From the NCBI GenBank assembly GCA_933207985.1, contig OW240912.1:366789165-366853164 (forward strand): a stretch of DNA of 64,000 nt, written 5' to 3'. The notes beneath the pieces were generated by a model. The model was given only the letters and a program-made list of their open reading frames with translations, was not told the DNA's origin and did no database searches. A program made the position numbers and the translations under genes. Source of the DNA: Pelobates cultripes. Taxonomy: Eukaryota; Chordata; Amphibia; Anura; Pelobatidae. Below, in pieces: positions 23,080 to 34,875 of the stretch (the stretch's first letter is position 1; every line of letters starts with the position of its first letter).

Positions 23080-23955
23080 AATAGAAAATAACAAACCAAA
23101 AAACAAACAGAACAAAACGTATAATGAAGAGTAATTTTGGGTAAACCCTTTATATCAGATGACAATGCGTGAGGTCCAGCGTAACAACATAAGAACATAA
23201 AGACATTTTACAAATTCAATAAAATAATTGACAACAAAAAAATGGCTTACCTCTGGAATTCTTTTGTTTAGAGCAAATCTGCATGAAATCAAAACTGCAT
23301 GCCCAAGTCTGGATTATTAAAAATAATCTTGGACTGGGAGTTGGGACCATCCGGTGACATTCGGAGTGTGTAACCCAGACAAATTTAATATTTTTATTGA
23401 CTCACTTTATTCTTGCGTGAATTGTTCCATGATGTGATCTGTGCTCTGTTTTTTGTCTTTTTTTCATGACTGACTTTACTGTATTTGTATTATACTCTGA
23501 TTAATAAAACATTTTACCAATGTCTGGATGCAAATGTGTGTCTAAAATTTGTAACCGAATAGAATGGAATAGAACCGAGCATTCAAATACAGTGATAACT
23601 AGATAGAATTGGCAGATGTCTGCTAGCAGTCATTGCAACTAAATTTGTACAATTTATTTGGAACAAACTTGCAGACAGACAGCTGCCAATTCTAGTAGAT
23701 AGTTAACTAATACCTGCCATTAGCAACATTTTGACATTTTTGACAAATTTAGTTAGCTTAAGAAATACATATTATATTATTAATAAATGTTTATTATTTT
23801 AATATTTTTGTCATATTTTGTTAATTAATTATTATAACTATTTGTCTGCTTGTGTGGCAAGTGGACCAATACTGTGGATTATTGAAGGCTTGGCTGCAAA
23901 TTTGCCCTGTACTATATTTGCTCAACATCAATCCGATTAAGATTCAATGTATGAG
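23080..23955. other. Intergenic AT-rich DNA, nothing recognised
   Basis: There is no coding or repeat signal beyond AT-rich runs. Confidence 0.45.
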
Positions 23956-23963
23956 AAACCAAG

Positions 23964-24612
23964 AAACATAGAATGTGACGGCAAATAAGAACCATTCGGC
24001 CCATCTAGTCTGCTCAATTTTCTAAATACTTTCATTAGTCCCTGGCCTTACCTTTAGTCTAGGATAGCCTTATACCTATCCCATGCATGCTGAAACTCCC
24101 TCACTGTGTTAACCTCTACCACTTCAGCTGGAAGGCTATTCCATGCATCCACTACCCTCTCAGTAAAGTAATACTTCCTGATATTATTTTTAAACCTTTG
24201 CCCCTCTAATTTAAGACTATGTCCTCTTGTTGTGGTAGTTTTTCTTCTTTTAAATATAGTCTCCTCCTTTACTGTGTTGATTCCCTTTATATATTTAAAT
24301 GTTTCTATCATATCCCCCCTGTCTCGTCTTTCCTCCAAGCTATACATGTTAAGATCCTTTAACCTTTCCTGGTAAGTTTTATCTTGCAATCCATGAACCA
24401 GTTTAGTAGCCCTTCTCTGAACCCTCTCTAAGGTATCAATATCCTTCTGAAGATACGGTCTCCAGTACTGTGTACAATACTCCAAGTGAGGTCTCACCAG
24501 TGTTCTGTACAATGGCATGAGCACTTCCCTCTTTCTACTGCTAATACCTCTCCCTAAACAACCAAGCATTCTGCTAGCATTTCCTGCTGCTCTATTACAT
24601 TGTCTGCCTAAC
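23964..24612 (-). pseudogene. CR1-type LINE ORF2 C-terminal segment, 3' end
   Basis: The frame 24569-24054 (171 codons) encodes MLGCLGRGISSRKREVLMPL, then [20 protein letters not shown] and [40 protein letters not shown] and FTERVVDAWNSLPAEVVEVN. This is the RT-distal thumb/C-terminal part of a CR1-clade LINE. The 3' UTR runs to about 23964. The copy lacks everything upstream. It is cut at about 24612 by a T-run that begins another insertion. The frame is intact over its length, so it is less decayed than the copy at 3430-3990. Confidence 0.92.
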
Positions 24613-25495
24613 TTTTTTTTTTTGTAAATCTTTCTTTTATTGAGGCATAAAATTATACGGGTACAGAATAAAGAAGGGGAGACAATAATGAGTCATACAG
24701 GATGGGAAATCATAGTTCACTATACATCATCTCCAAAAATTGTGAGCCTCTTTTTTTTTTTTTAACACAAGATAAGATGAAGACAGAACGATTAACAGTG
24801 AGGAAGTATTCTTGTGCGTTTCCCAAAGCTGGCGTATGCTTAATTTCAATTATCACAGGCTAGGCATTTCTGAAAGAAAGAAGTTTAGGTAGGCAATCTC
24901 AATATCCTGTTGGTTGTCATGTCATTAGCACGAAAGAGTAAACTAAAGTAGCTTTGTCTAGTGACAAGTTTGCTAAACAATAGAGAATTAGGTTAACCAT
25001 ACTAGCTTATCTCACTGTTATGACATTCCCCAGGAAGGCTATAAGGTGTCAGACTCTCTGTTAACAGGCTTAGTGTAAGAGATTATTATAGAGTAACATG
25101 TTAATTAGCATAGGTTATACATAAGTGGTTAACTGAGAAAACATACAATTATTAAAACTTTGCTAAGTATTATGCAATGAGGCTAAGGCATGACATGACA
25201 TTTGCAAATCTAGCACCAGTTTTGGTAAAGGTTATAACACTTGCAGTGATTAGTATGAGTCCAGGGTGATGGGCATTTCAGATGTCCACATGGGCAATCA
25301 GCCTACACCACATGGTGGAATGGCATTGCAAGAAACGAGAGCCAGTCCATCAGGCTGTGGGGGGAAGCCCCCTTGATCCCGCACTCGGCTGGGAGGCTGT
25401 CCTGCTTCTTTTGCCTGCCCATCCCGAGCATCTGGTCGCTTAATCCTCCTTGTTGCGGTTCTTCTCCTGTCCCTTCCCGATTACTGTCTGGTTGA
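24611..25495 (-). mobile_element. Probable retroposed segment with poly(A) (reverse orientation)
   Basis: A T-run at 24611-24622 followed by TCTTTCTTTTATTGAGG reads on the - strand as an AATAAA-containing end plus a poly(A) tail. The segment interrupts the CR1 copy at that point. The distal part (25330-25490) is more GC-rich. No coding domain is recognised, so the family is unknown. Confidence 0.45.
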
Positions 25496-25660
25496 AATAA
25501 CCAAATTTTTAACCAGATTTACCTCTAGGAAATATGAGAATTGCAAATGTGATTTGTAATTCAGATATTTTAACCAAAGTTTTCTGATAAGAACTGGACT
25601 TTAGTGATTAACCCTATCAGTAAATACTGGTCCTCCCATTGTTTTTAATTAAATTGTTAA

Positions 25661-26104
25661 AGGGTTACTCCAACCCTTTTGATTGAGGATGGCTTTCACG
25701 CCCCTGCTGACATCACAACAACCTTGCATGTCCAATCACAGGCTTCTCATAGAGAAGACGGCATGCGTGCGCTCCGTACTGGCAAAGGGAGAGAGGGATT
25801 GGAGAGGGAGGGAAGTTTTTTTTTTTTTTAAATATATATATTGAGGGAAATGGAATGAGACTAAAGAGAGCCACAGTGTGTGGGTGGGAGGGCGAAGCAG
25901 TCTTTCTCTTGCAGGCACTGAATTAACATTGGCAGCCCAGGACAGAGTTCTGGGCTCCCAATGTCACGTGTGCTGGGAGTGCAACTAGTCCCCCAGCACA
26001 AATTTAAAAATATTTCAGTATGTGCAGTATTTCAAGCAGAAAACTGTGCATACTGACTCCTAACATCAAATCATTGAAGTGGTCATGATGGTTGGAGTAA
26101 CCCT
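25661..26104. mobile_element. TTAA-flanked MITE (444 bp)
   Basis: TTAA lies at 25657-25660 and 26105-26108. The terminal inverted repeat is AGGGTTACTCCAACC with its complement GGTTGGAGTAACCCT at the right. This is a different subfamily from the AGGACCACTATAG copies. An internal T-run and (TA) tract lie near 25815-25840. Confidence 0.88.
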
Positions 26105-26428
26105 TTAAGAGAATGACATACTTTTAGGATAGGTCATTTGGTGCTCAGTAGTAGTTCTATTCGGATAAGACATAGCATGGTTCTATGAGCAAATATTTTC
26201 ATTCTTGCTTTTTCCAGAAAACGATGAAATGATGTGAATTTCTGCACATGGCCATGGGTACAGAAAGCAGGTGGGATGGGTGGGGACAGATCCCATTAGA
26301 AAATCTTGAGGGGTTAAAAGTAAAATAAATAGGTCAATATCCTATTCCATCGAAAGCCCTTCCAGTGATCGTGTATCATTTTGCCTACAGAAAACGTTGT
26401 TGTTTAACATAGGCACCTTAACGGGCTC

Positions 26429-26516
26429 ATGTTTGTTATGAAACTTACGCTAAGATTTAGAATACATCAGGCAAACTTAAAACTCTTTGTCACAGTTATG
26501 TGTGCTGTGAGAATTA
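26429..26516. other. Short unassigned stretch before the L2-like tail
   Basis: Nothing is recognised here. The 79-codon + frame that spans 26429-26668 reads mostly through the reversed LINE 3' UTR and is not a gene. Confidence 0.4.
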
Positions 26517-27240
26517 ATTATTATTATTATTATGATATTTATAGAGCGCCGTCAAATTCCGCAGCGCTTTACAATGGGTGGACAAACAGACATGTAGTTG
26601 TAACCAGACAAGTTGGACACACAGGAACAGATGGGTTGAGGGCCCTGCTCAATGAGCTTACATGCTAGAGGGATTGGGGTAAAATGACACAAAAAGGTAA
26701 GGATAGTATTAGACTAGTGACAGTTGCAGAAGAGGAATCAGTCAGGAGCTATTAACAGTTTAATTGATACGCTTTTATGAAGAAGTGGGTTTTTAACGAT
26801 TTTTTGAAGGAGTGGAGACTGGGTGAGCATCTAACAGAGGAGGGAAGCGAGTTCCACAGGAACGGTGCAGCCCTCGAGAAATCTTGAAGGCGAGCATCAG
26901 AGGTGGGAGTACGGACAGAAGATAGACGTAAGTCTTCAGCAGATCGTAAGGGCCTAGATGGGACATACTTGTGTATAAGGGAGGATAGATAGGTGGGAGC
27001 AGCATTATGTAGAGATTTGAAAGCAAGAACCAGAATTTTAAATTGAGCTCTATATTTTATAGGAAGCCAATGTAGGGACTGACAGAAGGGTGAGGAATGG
27101 GACGTGCGGGCGGACAGGAAGATGAGCCTCGCCGCCGCATTCATTATGGACTGTAAGTTGGGAGCACGTAAGACCACTGAGAAGCGGATTACAGTAGTCA
27201 AGGAGAGAAAGGACAGTGGAATGGACCAACACCTTAGCTT
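26517..27240 (-). pseudogene. L2-like LINE, ORF2 C-terminus and 3' UTR with (TAA)n end
   Basis: The frame 27201-26752 (149 codons) contains MNAAARLIFLSARTSHSSPF, LHWLPIKYRAQFKILVLAFK, SLHNAAPTYLSSLI, RTPTSDARLQDFSRAAPFLW and NSLPSSVRCSPSLHSFKKSL. This is the conserved tail of L2-clade LINE reverse transcriptase polyproteins (LHWLPV..R..FKI, AP..WNSLP, FK..LK). The 3' UTR follows to 26517 and ends in a TAA microsatellite on the - strand. Just upstream in the element (27232-27050) a second frame carries MLVHSTVLSLLDYCNPLLSG, the preceding RT segment in another frame, so a frameshift near 27190 is present. It is a 5'-truncated copy. Confidence 0.88.
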
Positions 27241-27244
27241 TAGT

Positions 27245-27722
27245 GTACTAATACACTACATTTAATAATGGCAAGAGGTGAATATTTTTCATAATATTTC
27301 TTTAGTCACTCCATAGCAGCAAAGAAAAATATAAGAAAACTGAGAACCAATCAAAAACAAGCAGTGGGTATAACAGTAGCACTTCCTCTGTAAACTGCAA
27401 CATCACAAATCCATTAATCCAGATAAACGAAAGAATCAGCAAAGTCAAAGAAATGCACCAAGCGAACAGATGAACCGATGTCTGACAAACAGGAACAATC
27501 GAAGCTCCACTCTAAATTCAGTCCAAGCTCATAGCGAGTGTAACAAGCGTTAGTGGAACAAAATAGACTATACACAACATGTAACCTGACAATGCTGTAC
27601 TAGAATTTATAAATAATAAATACAATCTAGCGGATAACACTAACAATGCGAACATATTCGTAACAATAATAAGCAATACTAGCCCATAACAAATCAAATA
27701 AACATCTAAAGGAATAGAGACA
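27245..27722. other. Unassigned AT-rich DNA
   Basis: I see nothing recognisable. It abuts two MITEs on the right (27727 and 28290). Confidence 0.4.
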
Positions 27723-27726
27723 TTAA

Positions 27727-28137
27727 AGGACCACTATAGGCAACCAGACCACTTCAGCTTAATGAAGTGGTCTGGGTGCCAGGTCCATCTAGGATTAACC
27801 CTGCCTGCTGTAAACATAGCAGTTTCAGGGAGAGCTATGAGAAACTGCTATGTTTACAAATGGGTTAATCCAGCCTCTATTGGCTGTCTCATTGACAGCC
27901 ACTAGAGGCACTTCCGTGCTTCTCACTGTGATTTTCACAGTGAGAAGACGCCAGCGTCCATAGGAAAGCATTGAGAATGATGACGGCCAAATGAGGAGGA
28001 GAGTCCTCAGCGCCGAGTTTTTAACCCTCTTCCTCTCCATTCAACCTGGTGGGAGTGGGACACTGAGGGTGGGGGCACCCTCAGGGCACTATAGTGCCAG
28101 GAAAACGAGTTTGTTTTCCTGGCGCTATAGTGGTCCT
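27727..28137. mobile_element. TTAA-flanked MITE (411 bp)
   Basis: TTAA lies at 27723-27726 and 28138-28141. The 13-bp inverted ends AGGACCACTATAG and CTATAGTGGTCCT are perfect. Subterminal hairpins differ between ends: CAGACCACTTCAGC...TGAAGTGGTCTG at the left and CCAGGAAAAC...GTTTTCCTGG at the right. An internal palindromic segment surrounds AACTGCTATGTTTACA/TGTAAACATAGCAGTTT. The copy at 8505-8928 has the opposite orientation. Confidence 0.92.
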
Positions 28138-28289
28138 TTAAGTAATATAAATAGAATCAAACATGCAAACTAAAAGAAGGTGAATACTAGAATGAAAAGT
28201 GGAACTAAGGGGGGGTGGGGGGGGGGATAGAATAGATAATAAAAGAGATAAAAAGGGGAGAAATATTTGCCTGTCATTATTAAAATTAA

Positions 28290-28873
28290 AGGGACACTAT
28301 AGTCACCAGAACAACTACAGCTTGTTGAATTTGTTCTGGTGTGTATAATCATTACCTTCAGGCTTTTTGCTGTAAACACTTTTTCAGTGAAAATGCAGTG
28401 TTTACATTACAGCCTAGTGATAACTTCACTGGCCACTCCTCAGATAGCTGTTAAAGAGCCTTCCTGGGCCATGGCTGCCTAAAATGAATCCAAACATTCA
28501 GTGTCTCCTCCCTCTGCATGCAGACACTGAACTTTCCTCATAGAGATTAATTGATTCAATTCATCTCTATGAGGAGATACTGATTGGCCAGGACTGTTTG
28601 AATCATGCTGGCTCTGCCCTTGATCTGTCTCTTTGTCAGTCTCAGCCAACCCTATGGGGAAGCACTGTGATTGGATCAGGCCACCACTTCTGATGTCAGC
28701 AGACAGCTTGTTTTTCTGAGTCTAACAGCATGCAGAGCTACAGCTTCAGGCGTGAATACAGTAAGATTTTGCTATATTTATGGAGGTATGAGGGGCCCAG
28801 GGGGGCTAGATGGTGATGTTAACACTATAGCGTCAGGAATACATGTTTGTGTTCCTGACCCTATAGTGATTCT
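28290..28873. mobile_element. TTAA-flanked MITE (584 bp)
   Basis: TTAA lies at 28286-28289 and 28874-28877. The left end is AGGGACACTATAGTCACCAG and the right end is CCCTATAGTGATTCT (degenerate). It contains an inverted repeat around AGTGTCTCC...GCAGACACT and TTCAATTCATCTCTATGAGG with its near-complement. A short pre-element stretch with a G-run lies at 28208-28231. Confidence 0.82.
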
Positions 28874-29020
28874 TTAAGGTTATTAGTACACTAAAGCTAG
28901 CATAATCTTCAATTATTAGCTGCATAAGGTATTTCGGCAGAGTTATATCCTAGAAGCTAAAGACCAAATGACAATCACTCAGAGTGCAGCAAAAGATAAT
29001 GTTTAACCCCTTCAGGACGG

Positions 29021-29519
29021 GTGACGGACGAGGTCCGTCACAGAGGGGAGACCCTTAACGACGGGTGACGGACCTTGTCTGTCACGCGGTAAAATTAACC
29101 CCGGATCGCCGCTATCGCGGCGATCGCGGGGTTAATGGTGCTCCCGGTATGCCTCTGCATTAGAGGCATACCGGGAGCACCCGGTCAGGCTGCCCAGCAC
29201 ATGTGCTCGCTCTGACCGCAAGTCAGAGCGAGCACATGTGCTCTGTATACTCACCTACCGGCTCCCTGCACTTCCGGGTTCTGTGTGAAGTGCAGGGAGC
29301 CGGATCAGTGATGATCCTGCCCCCTGCTGGAAAAAAAAATAAAGTTATTTTAAAATCCCACCCCCCTTTACCCATTTTAATAAAAAATTAACCCCTTCCC
29401 TGCCAATTGATCACTGACTACAGTGATCAATTGGTAGGGATTACATTTTACTATGATCTGATTTTTTTTTTTTAACCCCTGAGGGTTAATTCTTTTTTTT
29501 TTTAACCCTCAGGGGTTAA
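29021..29519. repeat. Array of consecutive perfect or near-perfect hairpins
   Basis: In order: GTGACGGAC arms at 29021-29041; a 14-15 bp stem at 29099-29131; a 19-bp perfect stem, 5-nt loop at 29138-29180; a 21-bp perfect stem, 5-nt loop at 29196-29242; a 16-bp perfect stem at 29258-29303; a 14-bp perfect stem, 4-nt loop at 29403-29434; and TTAACCCCTGAGGGTT paired with AACCCTCAGGGGTTAA at about 29474-29519. The stems differ from one another in sequence, so the array is not a simple tandem repeat. Confidence 0.92.
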
Positions 29520-30156
29520 ATTAATTAAATTAATTAATTAAATTATTTTTAAATTATATATTTAGATAGCTGGGGTAGGTGGAAGTTAGTGGGGAATTGG
29601 GGGATTTGGCGTTAGGCTAACTAGGGGTTAACGTTAAAAAAAAGTTTTAAAAGAAACTTTAAAAAGTTAAAAATTAAGCTTAAAAAATGTTTTAATAACA
29701 TTTAAGTAAAAAAAACAAAAAAAACACACTTTACCTAGTCCAAATAAAAATTAACCCCTTCCCTGCCAGTCGATCACTGCCTACAGCGATCAAATAGAGA
29801 TCACAGTATTATACTGTGATCTAATTTTTTTTAACCCCTGAGGATTAACTTTTATTTATTTTTTTAACCCTCATGGGTTCAATTTATTTAATTAATTAAT
29901 TTAAATATTTTATAACTATATATTTTGCTAGCTGGGGTGGGTGGGAGTTATGGGAAAATGGGGAATTTACTGTTAGTGCTGCGTACTGCTAGTTAGGGGT
30001 TAACAGTAAAAAAAATAGCTTAGAAAAATGTTAAATCTGTAAAAAAGTTTTAAGAAAGTTTAGGAAAGTTTAAAAAAAATTTATAAGCAAAACAAAAGTT
30101 TAAAAACTAGTTTTTAAAAGTAAAAAAGTTATAAAAAGTAAAAAAATACATTTTAA

Positions 30157-32560
30157 AAACGCTCATTACCACTACACCTGGAACAAACTAGAGAAAAAAT
30201 TATCCCACGCCAAGGTTCAAAATATGCCTTTTGAATTACCCCAGGGTGTATTCTTTAAGAAATAGTATGTGTTTGTGGGGAAGTTTCAATAACCAACCGT
30301 CTAAACTACTCCAAATTGGAACATGGACACAGCGTAAAACTTCAAAGTTAGAAAAAAACTGAATGGCTGCGTCTCAAATGCGCCCCTTCAACATCCACAT
30401 ATACCTGGCAAAGGTACATACGGGGGTATTGCTGTACTCAGCCGACATAGCTGAGCAACATATGAAGTATTATACAGTCATAGTACACATAAGGTTTGCA
30501 AAATATGCTGCGCAAACTCACTTTGTATGTCAAAAAGGCAGAAAAAATGCTTATTACCACTACACTTGGTACAAGCTAGCGGAAAAATGATCCCACGCTA
30601 AGGTTCAAAATATGCCTTTTGAAATACCCTGGGATGTCTTCTTTAAGAAATGGTATGGCTTTATGGGGAATTTGGATTATATAGCCTGGTAAAATACTCT
30701 AAAATGGGACATAGGCACAGCATAAAAATTCAAAGTTTGAAAAAAACTGGAATGGCTGTGTCCCAAATGTGCCCCTCCGATGTCCACACATACCTGGCAA
30801 AGGTACATACGGGGGTATTGCTGTACTCAGCCGACATAGCTGAGCAACATATGAAGTATTATACAGTCGTAGCACACATAAGGTTTGCAAAATATGCTGC
30901 GCAAACTCACTTTGTATGTCAAAAAGGCAGAAAAAATGCTTATTACCACTACACTTGGTACAAGCTAGCGGAAAAATGATCCCACGCTGAGGTTCAAAAT
31001 ATGCCTTTTGAAATACCCTGGGATGTCTTCTTTAAGAAATGGTATGGCTTTATGGGGAATTTGGATTATATAGCCTGGTAAAATACTCTAAAATGGGACA
31101 TAGGCACAGCATAAAAATTCAAAGTTTGAAAAAAACTGGAATGGCTGTGTCCCAAATGTGCCCCTCCGATGTCCACACATACCTGGCAAAGGTACATACG
31201 GGGGTATTGCTGTACTCAGCCGACATAGCTGAGCAACATATGAAGTATTATACAGTCGTAGCACACATAAGGTTTGCAAAATATACTGTGCAAACTCACT
31301 TTGTATGTCAAAAAGGCAGAAAAAACGCTTATTACCACTACATCTGGTACAAGCTAGCGGAAAAATGATCCCATGCTAAGGTTCAAACTATACCTTTTGA
31401 AACACACTGGGGTGTCTACTTTAAGAAATGGTAGGCCTTTGTGGGGTAGTTTGAATTTAAAACCTGCGAAGATGCTTGGAAATTGCACATAGGCACAGCG
31501 TCAAAATTCAAAGTTTGGTAAAAACGGATATGGCTTGGTCTCCTATATGGCACTGTAGCTTCACAAAATAGTGACAAAGACATTCATTGGGGGTGTATTT
31601 TTACTCAAAAGACTTAGCTGAGCATAATTTGGGAGGTTTGAACTTAGTGGCACATATGAAATATACAAAACGCCCAGCAAAAATGCAATCCGTATGTAAA
31701 AAATGCACAAAATAATTTTTTTACCACATACTTTGGCATATATTGGTGAAAAAATGGGGGTATGTTAAGGCACAATATGCACCTTATGAGATACCCTGGA
31801 GTGTCTACTTTTACAAATGGTAGGCCTTTGTGGGGTTTTTTGAACAGTCAAACTGTTATAATACCCCAAATGGAAGCTAAGGCTCATTAAATCCATCTCT
31901 CAAAATTCTACTGTGAATACTGTAAAGGACAGGTCTCCTATATGGCACTGTAGCTTCACGAAATAGTGCCAAAGACATTCATATGGGGTGTCATTTTACT
32001 CAGAAGACTTAGCTGAGCATAATTTGGGGGTTTGAACTTAGTGGCACATATGAAATATACAAAACGCCCAGCAAAAATGCAATCCGTATGTAAAAAATGC
32101 ACAAAATTATTTTTTACCACATACTTTGGCATATATTGGTGAAAAAATGGGGGCATGTTAAGGCACAATATGCACCTTATAAGATACCCTGGAGTGTCTA
32201 CTTTTACAAATGGTAGGCCTTTGTGGGGGTTTTTGAACAGTCAAACTGTTATAATACCCCAAATGGAAGCTAAGGCTCATTAAATTCATCTCTCAAAATT
32301 CTACTGTGAATACTGAAAAGGACAGGTATCCTGTATGGCACTGTAACTTCACGAAATAGTGCAAAAGACATACAATGGGGGTGTCATTTTACTCAGCAGA
32401 TGTAACTGAACACAAAATAAAACTTTGTACAGGAATAGCACACACCAACTTTACAAAATATACACGAGAATTTCTCTGTTATAAGTTTGTGTGCCAAAAA
32501 CCAAAAAGAACACAATTTTACTCCAATATTTAGCAGAGGTTGGCGGTGAAATGGCTACGT
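30157..32560. repeat. About six tandem units of about 389 bp
   Basis: Landmarks recur: ATTACCACTACACTTGGTAC-like words at about 30167, 30553, 30943 and 31332, then diverged as TTTTACCACATACTTTGGCA at about 31720 and 32112. Units starting near 30547 and 30936 are nearly identical. The two after 31500 form a second, closely related pair (CTCCTATATGGCACTGTAGC at about 31540 and 31937). This indicates recent duplications on top of older ones. Confidence 0.9.
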
Positions 32561-33436
32561 AGAAAGTGTCAAAACAACCTTAGGTAAATAGCCCGTGATG
32601 TCTACTTTATATAAATATATACTTTTGTGTGGCAATTTTGTTTTCTTTTATGGCTATTAAGCTTACAAGACAAACATACCAAATTCTAAAATCGCTCCAC
32701 ATTAAAAGTTTATTTTACTCCTTGTGCTTTGTGACCTGTAACTACCAAAAAAAACTTAAAATCCCAGACACATTATATATTCTGTAAATCAGAACAAATA
32801 AATAAATTTATTTTTAATTACTTTCCTTAACCTGCACTAATTATGCACACATTATTATTGCAAAAACTGTAAAAAAAAAACAATATTTTTCATTTTATTT
32901 GCATTTTTCTGTATTTTTTTTTATAATAAGTAAGCATTTATATATATATGTTATATCAAATTAAAGCCCTTTCTGTCCTTTAAAAAACAGTATATAATAT
33001 GTGTCGGTGCAATAAATGAGAGAGATGCAAATTGCAGTTGAACGCAAACAGCAAGAAAATGCAAAAATTGCTTGTGTCATTAAGCGTAAGTCAAGCTTCT
33101 GAAGCTGTGTCCTTAAGGGGTTAATAAAAAGATGTTAAAGAAAATATAACAAATATAAAAAAAAATGTTCTAGCTAAGGACTTGTAATACTAACTAGACA
33201 ATTATCTTTTGCATTACTAATCGTATATTTTCCACGATTGCAGTTAAAACATATCAAAGTCTATTCAAGCAATTTATTCTAAACACAAGTATAAAAGCTA
33301 TAACAAAATATACAGTTTTATACTTAACATCCCAGGATTTTATATGAAATGGAGATCAAGGTTTCTACTGCTCTGGATAGTTTAAAGTTCATGTCCCCGA
33401 ATAAAAAAAATGGGCCTAGAGCGCATACTTGCAGCC

Positions 33437-34619
33437 TTAAAAAACAATAGTAAGGCTGCATGTGCCCCTGTACTGCAACATTACTGCTATCACCAACTTC
33501 CACAAAACAGCTTTACAATAAGCATACAATAAGCATACTAACATGTCCCACCGTTCCAGGCCTGCATGCAATCCAACCACCATTAAAGTTCCACATGAAC
33601 CTCGTCTGACACTGGGACCGGTTGGTCGTATGCTGGATTTTGATGGAGGAATCGTGCCTTGAGGCACTGCATAGCCTGACAATGTAAAGGGGCCTGGGAA
33701 TATTGCCTGGATGGATAAGGACAGGAAACCCACTATCCGTGCAAGTAGCCACAGAGGGATATCTGACATCCGAAGCACCTTGTCGATTTCCTTAAGAATG
33801 GAGGACACCTTCGTAGCCAGGAGACGTAAAGTACATGACTTGGAATCTATTTCGAAGCCAAGGAACTGTATTGTCTGTGAGGGATTCAGTGCCAACTTGG
33901 CCTGATTGACCACAAAGCTCAGTGATTACAATTAATGGATGGTGTAGTCTATGTGATACCGCAACATCTCTCTGCTCCTGTCGAAAAGCAGGATGTTGCC
34001 CAGATTTATGATGCAATGTGTCCCCTGAGCCCAAAGGTGCACTACCAAAGGTTTTAGCATCTTTGGGAAGCATCAGGGGGCAAAACTGAGGCCGAATGGA
34101 AGGCATGTGAACTCCCACAGGTTCCCATGCCAGAGGTAACGGAGGAAGGGTCAGCTCAGTTTGTGTAAGGGAATCGTATACGTCTTACAGATCCAGTTGG
34201 GTAAACCAGTGGTCATCCCAGAGTAGCTTTCGAATGAGGTGTATACCTTATATTTTGAAGTGTCGGTAGACTATGTGATTGTTTAGATCTCGTAGGTTGA
34301 TAACCGGGCGGAACTTCCCAGACTTCATCTTGATCAGGAAGATGTTGCTGAAGAATCCGCTTGACGCGTTGCTGGCTGGATGGCGCCTTTCAAAAGCAGG
34401 TCCAGTAGTTCTAAGTCTATCAGTCGTGCGTCTGCGGCCGAGAATTGGAGTGGACAAGGTGGCTGCAATTGAACTGCGATGTCTTTGAATTCTATTTGAT
34501 AGCCCCAAATGGTTTAAAGAATCCAATTGTCTGTGGAAAGGACAGTCCTGGAAAACTGCCATTTGGACAGTATGTAAGGGAAACGTAAAGTGGTGACTTA
34601 CCAGAGGTGAATTTTGCAC
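33437..34619 (-). pseudogene. Ngaro/DIRS-like reverse transcriptase, decayed
   Basis: Read on the - strand from 34340: MKSGKFRPVINLRDLNNHIV, an RT motif of tyrosine-recombinase retroelements. It is followed, in broken frames, by FGLSFAP-like sequence and, near 34000, by a degenerate catalytic box reading INLGNILLF where YLDDILL-type sequence is expected. The open frame 33913-33437 carries LALNPSQTIQFLGFEIDSKS, then LRLLATKVSSILKEIDKVLR and LARIVGFLSLSIQAIFPGP, the RT/RNase H connection typical of Ngaro/DIRS elements (LNPSQ..QFLGF, GFL.S...A...GP). Several frameshifts are present. No RNase H or recombinase remnant is recognised further along on this strand. Confidence 0.75.
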
Positions 34620-34875
34620 GGGAACTTCCTCTGCCTCAGAGGTTGTGGTCTGAGCCTCTGGAACAGTGGAACGGTTAGCGGTTCCACACCTCTGGGTAAA
34701 AGGGTTGTGTCTGGTTAGTACGGGGGCCTAATGGTCAGACGAGCAGCCCTGCCAAAAACACCGCTGGGGGTGGTATTGTGGAAGACTTTTTGCATAGATG
34801 ATTAAGCCTTGTTCAGGGAGGTAAATATATTTACATGTTTATTGAGTTCCCTTCATGAAGGCCTCTCTGAATAAT

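Larger units (their letters stand above)
29007..33120. mobile_element. 4.1 kb TTAA-flanked non-autonomous transposon built of hairpins and tandem repeats
   Basis: TTAA lies at 29003-29006 and 33121-33124. The ends are CCCCTTCAGGACGGG (left) and GTCCTTAAGGGG (right), the same terminus as the 69-72 bp MITEs. The internal order is a hairpin array (29021-29519), two copies of a 365-bp unit (about 29388-30120), about six copies of a 389-bp unit (30157-32560), then an AT-rich tail. No transposase is recognisable. Frames of 75-109 codons recur because the repeat unit recurs; 389 is not a multiple of 3 and the frames do not join. The superfamily (piggyBac versus Kolobok) is unresolved. Confidence 0.85.

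Noticed and set aside
30650..31368. Duplicated 109-codon frames as a conserved small protein
   Set aside because: The duplication is of a 389-bp DNA repeat unit; the length is not a multiple of three, other units are broken by stops, and no domain is recognised.
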